From positions 186,001 to 250,000 of the forward strand of contig NZ_AMWJ02000002.1 in assembly GCF_000319305.2 (NCBI RefSeq): 64,000 bases of DNA, read 5' to 3'. Of this stretch, positions 54,430-62,182 are shown piece by piece (positions within the stretch are counted from its first letter, which is position 1; every line of letters begins with the position of its first letter). A model generated the notes under the pieces. That model worked only from the letters and a program-made list of their open reading frames with translations. It searched no databases and was not told the DNA's origin. The DNA comes from Pseudomonas bharatica CSV86 (GTDB taxonomy: Bacteria > Pseudomonadota > Gammaproteobacteria > Pseudomonadales > Pseudomonadaceae). The position numbers and the translations under genes were made by a program.

Positions 54430-54578
54430 GGGGCACCTACCGGTAGGCTCTTGCCGTAATGGCGAACTGTCTGCTCCAAGCTGGAATAGGCGCCAGGGAG
54501 ATCGATCCCAAGCCCGATATAGCCGCCCCATGTGCAGGCCCACAAACCGCATTGGAGGCTACGCATGCGCGGTTTCAT
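54426..54578 (-). CDS. Small phage protein upstream of the O-like gene
   Basis: This 50 aa protein (MKPRMRSLQCGLWACTWGGY...) has ATGA overlaps with both the antirepressor gene upstream and the O-like gene downstream. It is Gly/Trp-rich with two cysteines. Not recognised; coupled translation is the main evidence. Confidence 0.65.
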   Translation of the reverse strand: MKPRMRSLQCGLWACTWGGYIGLGIDLPGAYSSLEQTVRHYGKSLPVGAP

Positions 54579-55438
54579 GCTGCACCCCGCACGGCCTTGT
54601 CATGAGTGTGCAGACCGTCCCAGTTCTTCTTCATGGGCAGCTCGCCGGCCAGGTACAGCTCGTACAGGCGCACGGCGCCCTTGCGCAGAAGGATCGGCGT
54701 GTAGCTGATGAACGCCTCTTTCCCGTGCGGAGTGATCTCTTGCTGGTGTTCGGTCATGTACTTGTCGCGGGCGTAGGCGGCGACGCGGTACCGGGTGCCG
54801 GACTTGCTCTCGTTGTAGAGCCAGTTGCGGCGCTCAAGGAAGTGCCCGACCTGCATCACGTTGACCCCATTCAGGCCCTTGCAGAACTGGACGTGGCTCA
54901 TGCCTTCCTTGAACAGGTTCTCCAGGTGGTCGATCTTCTTGGCCTGGGCCTCTACCTGGACGGTGAGCAGGACGCGGGCTTTCTCCGACTCCAGCGCCAT
55001 CTGGAGGATTTCCAGCTTGCTGAGGTCGGCGGGCTGGACTGGGGCGGTATAGCCACCTGTTTTTCGAATGCTTGGCAGCACTTCGCTCACCACCCATTCT
55101 TCGAAGCGTTCGGCCTGGGGCAGCTTGGAGCGCATCACCAGGCGGTAAACGTCACGCTCGGGGATGATGTTTGCCGATGGGCCAAGGGTGAACGAATCGT
55201 TCACCCCCACCGGGCGCGGGCTTTTGCAGTGGTCTCGCACTGCTTTCTGTGGGTTGGAGTAGCCGAGGCCTTCCGCCACATCCCTGGCAGAGAACCAGGG
55301 CTCTCCATCGATGAGAACGACGCGAACGTCGAACCCTTCGAAATTGAACAGGTTGACCGTGCGCGCCACAGAATCGTGGTTCGCATTTTGTGGCGCGGGC
55401 CGGATGAGGGCCTGTACACTTTGGGTCTGCATATGCAT
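54575..55438 (-). CDS. BRO/KilAC antirepressor-like protein in the PR operon
   Basis: This 287 aa protein has a BRO-N domain (GEPWFSARDVAEGLGYSNPQ, MRSKLPQAERFEEWVVSEVL) and a C-terminal KilAC domain (GVNVMQVGHFLERRNWLYNE). It is a regulator or antirepressor of temperate phages, different in C-terminal type from the one at 24,240. It is in the early operon between cro and the replication gene. Confidence 0.88.
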   Translation of the reverse strand: MHMQTQSVQALIRPAPQNANHDSVARTVNLFNFEGFDVRVVLIDGEPWFSARDVAEGLGYSNPQKAVRDHCKSPRPVGVNDSFTLGPSANIIPERDVYRLVMRSKLPQAERFEEWVVSEVLPSIRKTGGYTAPVQPADLSKLEILQMALESEKARVLLTVQVEAQAKKIDHLENLFKEGMSHVQFCKGLNGVNVMQVGHFLERRNWLYNESKSGTRYRVAAYARDKYMTEHQQEITPHGKEAFISYTPILLRKGAVRLYELYLAGELPMKKNWDGLHTHDKAVRGAA

Positions 55439-55465
55439 AATTCCCCTACAGAGTTTTGTATTGCA

Positions 55466-55496
55466 GAGAGCCGGGGCGCAATCCCGGCTTTTTTGT
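55466..55496 (+). terminator. Terminator-like hairpin facing against PR transcription
   Basis: An AGCCGGG/CCCGGCT stem is followed by six Ts on the plus strand only. No plus-strand gene precedes it, so it may end an antisense transcript. Confidence 0.45.
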
Positions 55497-55537
55497 GCCT
55501 GCTAGAAGCCCGAAAGAGGGCCTCTGTCTTTCCACAA

Positions 55538-55750
55538 TCAGGGAACATCGAGGCCCTTTTTGTGCCCTACCAGCCCCAACACGGGGGCCTTATGTCGCAT
55601 TTGTCTCAATTGCTCCTGGATCGCGAGCGAGCGACTCATCTCCAAGTACTCATCCGTCGATCTATCCAGGCTCCAGCCAAGGTCGGCAGCCAGCTGTCGA
55701 ACCTCAGCCTTCACCTCGATTGGCAACAATTCGAAGGTGGTTTCAGGCAT
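55538..55750 (-). CDS. Small hypothetical early protein
   Basis: This 70 aa protein (MPETTFELLPIEVKAEVRQL) has helix-rich composition and a Lys/Gly tail. It is not recognised. It lies in the PR operon between two other small genes, so it is probably expressed early. Confidence 0.6.
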   Translation of the reverse strand: MPETTFELLPIEVKAEVRQLAADLGWSLDRSTDEYLEMSRSLAIQEQLRQMRHKAPVLGLVGHKKGLDVP

Positions 55751-55768
55751 AGGCCCTCCATAGGGGCT

Positions 55769-55978
55769 TCAGGCCGTTTTATCCTGCTCACCAACACCGT
55801 TCATTTCCCGGAGCAGGTCAGCGGCGCCCAGGCGTCGGCCGAGGTTGGCAAGTTCGTGCACGTAGGTGGCGAGCTGCATTCCCGCCATGCGGGCTTCCAT
55901 GCGCAGCTTCCTGACCTCTTCAGGCTTCCAGCGCGATTTGATTACTTCGCTGCGTTTGTTGGCGGGGTCCAGATGCAT
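55769..55978 (-). CDS. Small basic early protein, possible DNA-binding
   Basis: This 69 aa protein starts MHLDPANKRSEVIKSRWKPE after AAGGAAA. A strand-helix-helix pattern (IKSRWKPEEVRKLRMEARMA, QLATYVHELANLGRRL) resembles ribbon-helix-helix proteins of the mobilisation type. It is the second gene of the PR operon, a CII-like position, but it is not like CII. Confidence 0.6.
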   Translation of the reverse strand: MHLDPANKRSEVIKSRWKPEEVRKLRMEARMAGMQLATYVHELANLGRRLGAADLLREMNGVGEQDKTA

Positions 55979-56007
55979 TCAGGGATTTCCTTGTGATTGA
56001 AAAATGG

Positions 56008-56202
56008 TTAGGCGGCGGACTTTTGGGAAGGGAACGGGCGCTGCTCCTGGGCAGACAGGGTTCCGTCTTCTTCAACGGTCACGTAAACGTCTCGACCTAC
56101 GCGAATGGCCTTGCTCAAGGCTCCCTGCGTGCAGCCGAGCATCTGCGCGGCCTTGGTATGACCGTGCTCTTTTGCGAATTCGGAAAGCGGGATTCGACGC
56201 AT
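56008..56202 (-). CDS. Cro-like repressor
   Basis: This 64 aa protein starts MRRIPLSEFAKEHGHTKAAQ, with an HTH (HTKAAQMLGCTQGALSKAIR) of the lambda Cro type. It is the first gene leftward from the operator and divergent from the CI gene, as Cro always is. Confidence 0.9.
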   Translation of the reverse strand: MRRIPLSEFAKEHGHTKAAQMLGCTQGALSKAIRVGRDVYVTVEEDGTLSAQEQRPFPSQKSAA

Positions 56203-56235
56203 TGCGACGTCCTCAACAGTGGTTCTACGCAGCCA

Positions 56236-56301
56236 GTATGACCGCCGGTATTGTTCGCAGTCAATACCGGAGCTATTGGATTGCTGAATACCGGGGGTAA
56301 T
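56236..56301. promoter_or_regulatory. Right operator (three sites) with PR and possible PRM
   Basis: Three 15-bp sites at 56238-56252, 56263-56277 and 56287-56301, centres about 25 and 24 bases apart, share the palindrome AATACCG-N-CGGTATT. PR on the minus strand has TTGACT (56264-56259), 17 bases and TCATAC (56241-56236), overlapping the first two sites. A weaker plus-strand promoter (TTGTTC at 56251, TATTGG at 56274) could serve cI. Confidence 0.85.
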
Positions 56302-56312
56302 ACCATTCGAGC

Positions 56313-57122
56313 ATGACTACAAAATCTCGAAAGCTTCCGCTTGCCGATTGGCAGCTGGAGGACAGTGCCCGCCTGAAAGCCCTCTTCCAAGAGAAGAAGA
56401 GCCTGCTTGGGCTAACCCAGGACAAAATCGCAAACGAGCTTGGCGACGGAGTTACCCAGGGCGCAGTAAGTCACTTCATGAATGGCCGCACAGCTCTGAG
56501 CATGAAGGCTGCGGCTGTTTTCGCCAGAATGCTTCAGGTTCCGGTATCGGCCTTCAGCCCTACCCTTGCCGAGCAGATTGAGAGCATCAGCGGCTCATTG
56601 GCGCCATCTCAGGAGACAGACTCGGATAATCCAACTGCCAGAGAAGCGGCCAACACGCCCTTCCCTGGCGGCGACGAAGCAGAGCGCTCGCTTGATGACC
56701 GCTATGCATTCATTCCGCAGTACGACGCCAAAGCGGCGGCGGGACTGGGTAGCGAAAACCCACATGTCGAGGTGCGCGCCACCCTCGCCTTCAAGCGCGA
56801 ATGGCTGCGAGTTAAAGGGGCTAACCCGAAGAACCTGATCGTGATTTATGCCGAAGGTGAGAGCATGTGGCCAACGATCAGCGATAGGGACGTGCTGCTT
56901 GTTGATAGATCCAGGGTTGATCCAATTGATGGCCATGTATTCGTGCTGGCTCACGGCGACAAGGCCATTGTAAAGCGCCTGGTGAGGACAGCTTTTGGTG
57001 GCTGGACCATTCGGAGCGACAACGAAGACAAGAACGATTACCCGGATCGATTCTTCTCGCGCAGCGATGCCAACGAGCACCGGATCATCGGCCAGGTCAT
57101 TTGGCGTGGCGGAGACTTGTAG
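56313..57122 (+). CDS. CI-type repressor (HTH plus S24 autoprotease)
   Basis: This 269 aa repressor maintains lysogeny. The N-terminal HTH (LTQDKIANELGDGVTQGAVS) is followed by a linker with the Ala143-Gly144 cleavage site (KAAAGLGS) and a LexA-like C-terminal domain with Ser184 in GESMWPTI and Lys221 in AIVKRLV. RecA-stimulated self-cleavage after DNA damage is expected. The ATG lies 11 bases beyond the third operator site. Confidence 0.95.
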   Translation: MTTKSRKLPLADWQLEDSARLKALFQEKKSLLGLTQDKIANELGDGVTQGAVSHFMNGRTALSMKAAAVFARMLQVPVSAFSPTLAEQIESISGSLAPSQETDSDNPTAREAANTPFPGGDEAERSLDDRYAFIPQYDAKAAAGLGSENPHVEVRATLAFKREWLRVKGANPKNLIVIYAEGESMWPTISDRDVLLVDRSRVDPIDGHVFVLAHGDKAIVKRLVRTAFGGWTIRSDNEDKNDYPDRFFSRSDANEHRIIGQVIWRGGDL

Positions 57123-57124
57123 CC

Positions 57125-57364
57125 ATGACCCTAACCAAACCCAACCAAGACCTTCGCCGCGACCTCCAGGGCTTGGCTTCTGACCTCAAATGGTCAGCGG
57201 TCGAGCTGATGCGAATTGCCGAACGACTGAGCCTGGCTGGAAACGAGCATGACGCCCAGGCAGTGATCAGGATCTGCCAGGTGATGCAGGCTGTGGAGGA
57301 TCGGTTGGTGGGGTATGGGGATGAGGTGATGGCGGGGCGCATCAGTCGCAGCGAGAACCAATAA
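57125..57364 (+). CDS. Small protein coupled to cI
   Basis: This 79 aa protein starts MTLTKPNQDLRRDLQGLASD, two bases after the cI stop. It is helical and not recognised. It is likely co-expressed with the repressor in the lysogen. Confidence 0.65.
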   Translation: MTLTKPNQDLRRDLQGLASDLKWSAVELMRIAERLSLAGNEHDAQAVIRICQVMQAVEDRLVGYGDEVMAGRISRSENQ

Positions 57365-57388
57365 AGCGCTTATTCGATAGAGAAGAGA

Positions 57389-58285
57389 ATGGAATCGATT
57401 CATCAAATCAAGCTAGCCTCCGAGATGCCTGTAACCTACACCGGAAGGATTACAGACCAGCACCTTATCGACGCCTCTCAGTTTTCTCGCTCGCTCGCAG
57501 GCATGAGTCGGCTTTACTCATTGATTGGGCATTACTGTCTCACCTTAGAAGTGCCCGCCCCCAGGGCTCAATTGCCCTTTCAGTGTTTTTCCAGGCCTAG
57601 CAAGGAAGGATCATACGCTGCCTACCTAACACTGGCCCATGTAGCGAATGAGTACCAGCTTTTTGCAGACGTTTACAAGGATGCGCTAGACTGGCTAATC
57701 TCAAAAGTCATGGGTTTTGTCAAAGACGCCCTCACAGGTAACGGCAACGTGAAAGAACTGGTTGAAGTCATCTCGCAGCAGGCAAAGGCTTCTGCCGAGC
57801 TCAACACGTTGCTGGCAAACAGCTTGTCAACAGCACACGGTGACGTGGTGAAGTTGCAAGAAAAATTGATAGAAACTCTGCCCCATCTTGTGTCGGCCGC
57901 CAAACCTGCATACCGATCCGCAACCACTCCTGTCGGCAAAAGCTGTAACGCCATGGTCCAATTCGGCGGAACCAGTGAAGAAATTCTCATCTCGGAAGCA
58001 GAGGCTATGGCGATGCGCTCAGATGCCGATCTCGAGGTAGGGGCTGCAGCTGAATTCGTTCTTGAGCGAATGGTTGCCCTCAACGTGAATACTGGCCTAT
58101 GCCGTGTAAAAATTGAGGGGGAGTCCTCCTTGGTGTCAGGACAGGTGGTAGATATCGAGCTATCCATGCCGAACAACCCATATTCCAAAGCGCTGAATGA
58201 GCATTCAGCCATGCGCGTCAGGGCGAAGCCCGTCTTCAAAGATGGTGCGCTTTATAGGCTGTTCATTAGCGAAGCCATCCAGTGA
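57389..58285 (+). CDS. Hypothetical immunity-region protein
   Basis: This 298 aa protein starts MESIHQIKLASEMPVTYTGR. An N-terminal mixed domain (to about 110), a helical middle (VKELVEVISQQAKASAELNT) and a C-terminal beta-rich domain (RVKIEGESSLVSGQVVDIEL) are visible. I cannot name the family. It is third in the apparent cI transcription unit, the position of rexA and other prophage-encoded exclusion genes, and it has its own terminator. It is a candidate superinfection exclusion or defence gene by context only. Confidence 0.75.
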   Translation: MESIHQIKLASEMPVTYTGRITDQHLIDASQFSRSLAGMSRLYSLIGHYCLTLEVPAPRAQLPFQCFSRPSKEGSYAAYLTLAHVANEYQLFADVYKDALDWLISKVMGFVKDALTGNGNVKELVEVISQQAKASAELNTLLANSLSTAHGDVVKLQEKLIETLPHLVSAAKPAYRSATTPVGKSCNAMVQFGGTSEEILISEAEAMAMRSDADLEVGAAAEFVLERMVALNVNTGLCRVKIEGESSLVSGQVVDIELSMPNNPYSKALNEHSAMRVRAKPVFKDGALYRLFISEAIQ

Positions 58286-58288
58286 CTG

Positions 58289-58314
58289 ACGGCCCGCCTC
58301 GGCGGGCTTTTTCA
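58289..58314 (+). terminator. Terminator after the cI-associated genes
   Basis: A GCCCGCC/GGCGGGC hairpin is followed by TTTTT, just after the stop at 58285. Confidence 0.85.
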
Positions 58315-58373
58315 TGCCTTCACGCTTTTTTCACGCCCTACCCTGCACAGTCAAGGCTCATCCGCTTCCCTAC

Positions 58374-58404
58374 GTTAGCCCGCATTGCAGTGCGGGCTTT
58401 TCTT
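58374..58404 (+). terminator. Second terminator hairpin
   Basis: An AGCCCGCA/TGCGGGCT hairpin is followed by TTTCTTT, 60 bases beyond the first. Confidence 0.65.
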
Positions 58405-58420
58405 TGGGCGCCACACACCC

Positions 58421-58645
58421 TCATCCGTGCATCCGTAGCGCAGCATTCGCCGTTCGGATCAGCACCAACCACTCTTGAAAGTCGATCAGGCCCCGATGCC
58501 TGAGGTCAGCAGCTGCGTTAATGGCTGTGGAGTAACGCTCTTCGCTTAGCGGGACCCCTGCATAGGTTTCTTTCCATGCTTCTAGAGCATTCGGTCTTTC
58601 CTGCTGCTCCTGCTTACTCAGCGACTCGAAATCCTGCTTCATCAA
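58421..58645 (-). CDS. Small hypothetical protein
   Basis: This 74 aa protein starts MMKQDFESLSKQEQQERPNA (or at the next Met). It is helical and acidic, not recognised. It lies as a single minus-strand gene in the immunity region. Confidence 0.5.
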   Translation of the reverse strand: MMKQDFESLSKQEQQERPNALEAWKETYAGVPLSEERYSTAINAAADLRHRGLIDFQEWLVLIRTANAALRMHG

Positions 58646-58807
58646 CGCGCCCTAACCTTTAGATTAATCGTTTCAGCAATTATACCTATGGCTAGGATGG
58701 AAAGATTCAACTACGCGACGAGCGTGACTTTACAGCAGGTATTTTTATGCGTCCGTGATGGCTGATGGCCAGAGTGGTAGGATGACGATTTCTCAGGAAG
58801 AGCCAAG

Positions 58808-59233
58808 ATGCGTAAATCCCTGCTCGCCACCCTTCTCACCACCGCCCTTTGGTCCGCCCTGGCTGCCGCTGAGCCTACCTACATCGAAAAGATGACCGGA
58901 CTGCCCGCAATTTGCAGTATTGACGCCATCCAGGAAGAAACCAAGGTATGGGCTGCTGAAAGAAAATATGGGGAGGGCAGCAAGCACTGGTCAGAGGCCT
59001 TCCATCATCGCCTGGATGTAGTCAGGACCTGCGTGGATGACGCTAAAGAAAAGGGGAAAGCCTTGTACAAGGCCGAGGTTGATAGCCAGCCCTCACTGAA
59101 GTCGGAACTGGCCGATATGTACGTATCTTGGCTTGGCTACCTCGACCATCTTATTGACGATGACCGCGATGCCTATCGGCGCCAGTATGAGCTTTCAGCG
59201 AATCGGCTGAAGGCCCAGATCGACTCGATGTAG
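58808..59233 (+). CDS. Exported hypothetical protein
   Basis: This 141 aa protein has a signal peptide (MRKSLLATLLTTALWSALAA, cut near AAA-EP) and a helical mature part with two Cys (AICSIDA, RTCVDDA). AGGAAGAG precedes the start. It has its own terminator. It is probably a periplasmic protein of the lysogen; function unknown. Confidence 0.65.
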   Translation: MRKSLLATLLTTALWSALAAAEPTYIEKMTGLPAICSIDAIQEETKVWAAERKYGEGSKHWSEAFHHRLDVVRTCVDDAKEKGKALYKAEVDSQPSLKSELADMYVSWLGYLDHLIDDDRDAYRRQYELSANRLKAQIDSM

Positions 59234-59249
59234 CCCCTTCAGGCGCCCG

Positions 59250-59279
59250 AAGAGCCCGCCTGCGAGCGGGCTTTGTTTG
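59250..59279 (+). terminator. Terminator after the exported protein gene
   Basis: A GCCCGC/GCGGGC hairpin is followed by TTTGTTT, between two convergent genes. Confidence 0.75.
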
Positions 59280-59283
59280 AGCA

Positions 59284-60111
59284 TCAAGCCTTACCGCCGT
59301 AGCGCTCCCAAGCCAAGATCATATCTTTCATGGCGCGTTTTTGAGCATCCGGAAGGGTAAAGTCGTTGTAGTACTGCTTGCCGTCGAACCTGATGGTCAC
59401 CTTTTTGGCGTCTGCAATTTTTCTCAGCATGGCCTTGTTCTGGGCAACAGTGTCCGACCACTCCCAGATTCCGCCATAACCGTTATCTCGCTCGAAGTCG
59501 AGGCTGCCAAGCTGGAATGTCTGATCATCAGCCTTGATCGTTACGCTCTGGACGAATAGCCAGCTATCAGAATGATATTGAAGCTTCAGCCTCAGCGGCA
59601 TAACCCGAGAGTTCTCGCCCTCCAGCCCGAAATACAGGGACATATAGGTGTCGAGCGTAGGGATGGACTTGTGGGAAACCCAGGTTATCCCTCTGATCTC
59701 ATCGGTATTTTTCTTCAGGTTCTTATCCAGTCGGGCTAGGGCGGCCCTCGCCTCCTCCGCTTTCTTTGCTTCTGCTGCCAGCCTTTCAGCTTCCGCAGCC
59801 TTTTCCTCACGCTCAATGGCATCAAGCAGAGATTTTGCCGTGATCGCTTCTGATTTTTCCGGATAGCGTGCGATGAGGTCTTGCAGGCCTGATTTGGCAG
59901 CAGCGTTATCTCCGGCGGCTTTGGCGTCCTTCGCTCGCGCCAGCAGCCTCTGGGCTCCATGTTTTTCAGCATCCAGTTCCGCCTTGAGCGCGACGACCTC
60001 AGAACGCAGCTTGCTCACCTCTCCTTGAAGCTGCTCAGCCTTCTCCCTGTCGGCATTCCCGCATCCGGTAAGCGCCAACCCAACAGCCAATGCAACAACC
60101 GCCCTCTTCAT
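59284..60111 (-). CDS. Lipoprotein with coiled coil, prophage cargo
   Basis: This 275 aa protein starts MKRAVVALAVGLALTGCGNA with lipobox LTGC. A coiled coil (residues about 25-130, rich in Ala/Glu/Lys) precedes a globular C-terminal domain (RLKLQYHSDSWLFVQSVTIK). I chose the ATG at 60111; the TTG two codons upstream is less likely. It lies next to the left operator on the opposite strand to PL. It may act on the cell surface; function unknown. Confidence 0.75.
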   Translation of the reverse strand: MKRAVVALAVGLALTGCGNADREKAEQLQGEVSKLRSEVVALKAELDAEKHGAQRLLARAKDAKAAGDNAAAKSGLQDLIARYPEKSEAITAKSLLDAIEREEKAAEAERLAAEAKKAEEARAALARLDKNLKKNTDEIRGITWVSHKSIPTLDTYMSLYFGLEGENSRVMPLRLKLQYHSDSWLFVQSVTIKADDQTFQLGSLDFERDNGYGGIWEWSDTVAQNKAMLRKIADAKKVTIRFDGKQYYNDFTLPDAQKRAMKDMILAWERYGGKA

Positions 60112-60216
60112 CGCCAAAAGCTCCTTGTGTGGTTGGGTGACTCTATCAAAACGCCATCACCCACACGACATCTCGCCATGGGCCTGTGCGGATTTTTTGT
60201 GGGCGCGAGAAATTTT

Positions 60217-60258
60217 ATGACCGGAGGTATTGACCATATAAAATACCGGCGGTATTGT
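60217..60258 (+). promoter_or_regulatory. Left operator (two sites) with PL
   Basis: Sites at 60217-60231 (ATGACCGGAGGTATT) and 60242-60256 (AATACCGGCGGTATT, a perfect palindrome) are 25 bases apart and match the right operator sites. PL has TTGACC (60230-60235), 17 bases and TATTGT (60253-60258), overlapping the second site. Confidence 0.85.
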
Positions 60259-60655
60259 TCATTCCATCGAGGCGCTACACAGCCCCTCGCCAGGCCCTCA
60301 CCGGCCGCGGCTCTTTCACATTGATGGGAACCTCGCGGATCGATCCCGGTAACGGCACAGCGCGAGCAATAAATTCGATCCCCATGCCAGCTCTGGAACT
60401 GGCCAGCTCGATATCAGGCGGAACGTCAGCACGGCAGGAACACAGGCCGGGCCACGGAAAGCGGATGAAGGGTTGCGCTGCAAACGCTCCCTGCCGGGAT
60501 GCCCTCAGAACGGGCGTCAGTGCCTGGCACAGCGCGAGTAGTGATCAAGTAATCGCCCAGGCCACCGTGGCGTGTAACGGAGCCCAGCAAGACCACGTAT
60601 TCACTGAAGCACCTGGGCGACCGGGTGCTTTGGGAATCCACTGGAGGAAGATGGA
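60259..60655 (+). other. Leader of the PL operon without a confident gene
   Basis: About 400 bases separate PL from the first clear start codon. I see no gene that I would support; an open frame crosses the region but has no family features and overlaps the 68 aa gene. A hairpin (AGCACC/GGGTGCT) is at about 60,605-60,630. A nut-like or terminator function is possible. Confidence 0.4.
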
Positions 60656-60862
60656 ATGGCTCAGTTCTACATCGACAATCACCTCAGTAACGGCAAGCGC
60701 TTGGAATGGCTTGCTCTTCCCGACCAGGGCGAGCGTGTTGAATCGGTCGTGCAGCAGGTCAAACAGGCCGCGATCAACAAGTTCGGCGGCATCGTTTACT
60801 TCAACCGCTGGGAGCACGTCGTGGCCAGCAACGGCTATGTCACGGTGAGGATGTACGCATGA
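60656..60862 (+). CDS. Small early protein
   Basis: This 68 aa protein (MAQFYIDNHLSNGKRLEWLA) is preceded by GGAGGAAG. It is the first gene of the PL operon and overlaps the next by four bases (ATGA). Not recognised. Confidence 0.65.
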   Translation: MAQFYIDNHLSNGKRLEWLALPDQGERVESVVQQVKQAAINKFGGIVYFNRWEHVVASNGYVTVRMYA

Positions 60863-61074
60863 TGCGGTTCTTCAAGCCAATGCGCGGCTGCCGCATTTTC
60901 GCAAGCGAAAAGCACATGACCAGGCCGGCCGGTGAGTTCATCGGATGGTGCGAGAAGGTCGAGGAGAACATCTGCATTTTCCGCGACGGAGCGGTAGTTG
61001 ACCGATTCATCTGGAGGTTCAACAACAGCAACGGCACGCAGGAGCTCAACAGCTGGTACGAGTACTCAGCATGA
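60859..61074 (+). CDS. Small early protein
   Basis: This 71 aa protein (MMRFFKPMRGCRIFASEKHM) has two Cys and an aromatic-rich C terminus. It is coupled at both ends by ATGA overlaps. Not recognised. Confidence 0.6.
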   Translation: MMRFFKPMRGCRIFASEKHMTRPAGEFIGWCEKVEENICIFRDGAVVDRFIWRFNNSNGTQELNSWYEYSA

Positions 61075-61367
61075 AGATTTCACTGGCTGGCCTTGGCGAC
61101 AGGGCCAGACGGGAAATCAACTGGATAGCGGAGCAATTCCCGATGACCACGATTATCCAAGATCGCTTCGATAGCGGCGCGCAGGTGAGCCTGGAGATGG
61201 ACAAAAACGAAGGCGAGCTGTTCGTCTTCCACTGCCCGGCAGGTCAAGGCTGCAAGGTTAGTAAATGGCCGCTGGATAGCTATCACATGCCGATCGCGAT
61301 GGCTCATTACGAGCAATGCCTCGAGCTTGAACGCGCCGCCTTCGAAGCCTGCTCCGCGTCCGCCTGA
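61071..61367 (+). CDS. Early protein of unknown function
   Basis: This 98 aa protein (MKISLAGLGDRARREINWIA) has a short beta segment followed by VFHCPAGQGCKV. It overlaps the previous gene by four bases. Not recognised. Confidence 0.6.
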   Translation: MKISLAGLGDRARREINWIAEQFPMTTIIQDRFDSGAQVSLEMDKNEGELFVFHCPAGQGCKVSKWPLDSYHMPIAMAHYEQCLELERAAFEACSASA

Positions 61368-61403
61368 CAATAACTGCCCGATGCCCTGCTCCCCATCGCA
61401 GGC

Positions 61404-61621
61404 TGCATCGGGGTGTGATCTGAGTCGAAGCATCTAAGCGCGGCAATGTGGTTGCAAAGCGGTGGGTCGCCCCCGCCGCGGATGAGACGGACCCGCCAGA
61501 TCACACCCCGATGCATCCCGCATCCCCTCCCTTCACATCGACCGCATCAGACAGGTGCCAGTACTGCGCTCTCACGGCGCGCAGAGGTTGGTCGCCTGCG
61601 CTGGCATCTGTCTCATGCGGT
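61404..61621 (+). other. Two tandem long hairpins (candidate structured RNA)
   Basis: Hairpin 1 pairs 61404-61422 with 61497-61515: TGCATCGGGGTGTGATCTG and its exact complement, 19 bp. Hairpin 2 pairs 61541-61561 with 61601-61621: 21 pairs with one mismatch and one G-U. They fill the gap between the 98 aa and 79 aa genes, where I see no coding region. Confidence 0.65.
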
Positions 61622-61641
61622 TGGCTACCGAGGTTCACAAG

Positions 61642-61881
61642 ATGAGCAAAGAAACAGGCGGACCGGCGTTTCCGGTCACATTGCCGAGTGGCGAGTCATA
61701 CCAAGGACACTTGCCGCATGACGGCATGACCCTGCGCGACTACTTCGCGGCGAAGGCGGTTACAGGATTTGCGGCGAATCCCTCGATGATCGACAGCAAC
61801 GACAGCAAGGCGATCGCCTACATGGCTGACTGCGCCTATCAGGTTGCTGACGCCATGCTCGCCGCCCGGGTGAAGCCATGA
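61642..61881 (+). CDS. Small phage protein
   Basis: This 79 aa protein starts MSKETGGPAFPVTLPSGESY; the core GMTLRDYFAAKAVTGFAA is very common in early regions of temperate phages. No function is known. It overlaps the next gene by four bases. Confidence 0.75.
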   Translation: MSKETGGPAFPVTLPSGESYQGHLPHDGMTLRDYFAAKAVTGFAANPSMIDSNDSKAIAYMADCAYQVADAMLAARVKP

Positions 61882-62132
61882 GCGGCTGGCAGCCGATTGC
61901 ATCGGCGCCGCGCGACGGCACTGAGGTGCTGCTTGCATCCATTGGCCAGACATTCGACGGCGTGCCGATCCCGGATCGAGTAACGCTTGGGCATTACACC
62001 GTAGGCGACGAGCTCCTGAAGCACGTAGGCGACTGCGGCGGTGTGTGCCGCTGCCCTGAGTACGAAGACATCGAACCCTTCTGGATGTCGTGGGACGGCG
62101 GATTCACCGATGAAAACCCGCCTACCCATTGA
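61878..62132 (+). CDS. DUF551-like protein
   Basis: This 84 aa protein starts MSGWQPIASAPRDGTEVLLA and has PFWMSWDGGFTDENPPTHW-like ending motifs, the pattern of small phage proteins related to DUF551. Function unknown. Coupled to its neighbour by ATGA. Confidence 0.75.
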   Translation: MSGWQPIASAPRDGTEVLLASIGQTFDGVPIPDRVTLGHYTVGDELLKHVGDCGGVCRCPEYEDIEPFWMSWDGGFTDENPPTH

Positions 62133-62182
62133 ATGCCACTCCCACCACCACCCACCGAGTAACCCACCACCTGGAGGCGACC

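Noticed and set aside
60255..60848. A 197-codon frame beginning near PL
   Set aside because: It overlaps the better-supported 68 aa gene in another frame, lacks a good ribosome site and has biased Ser/Arg/Ala composition.
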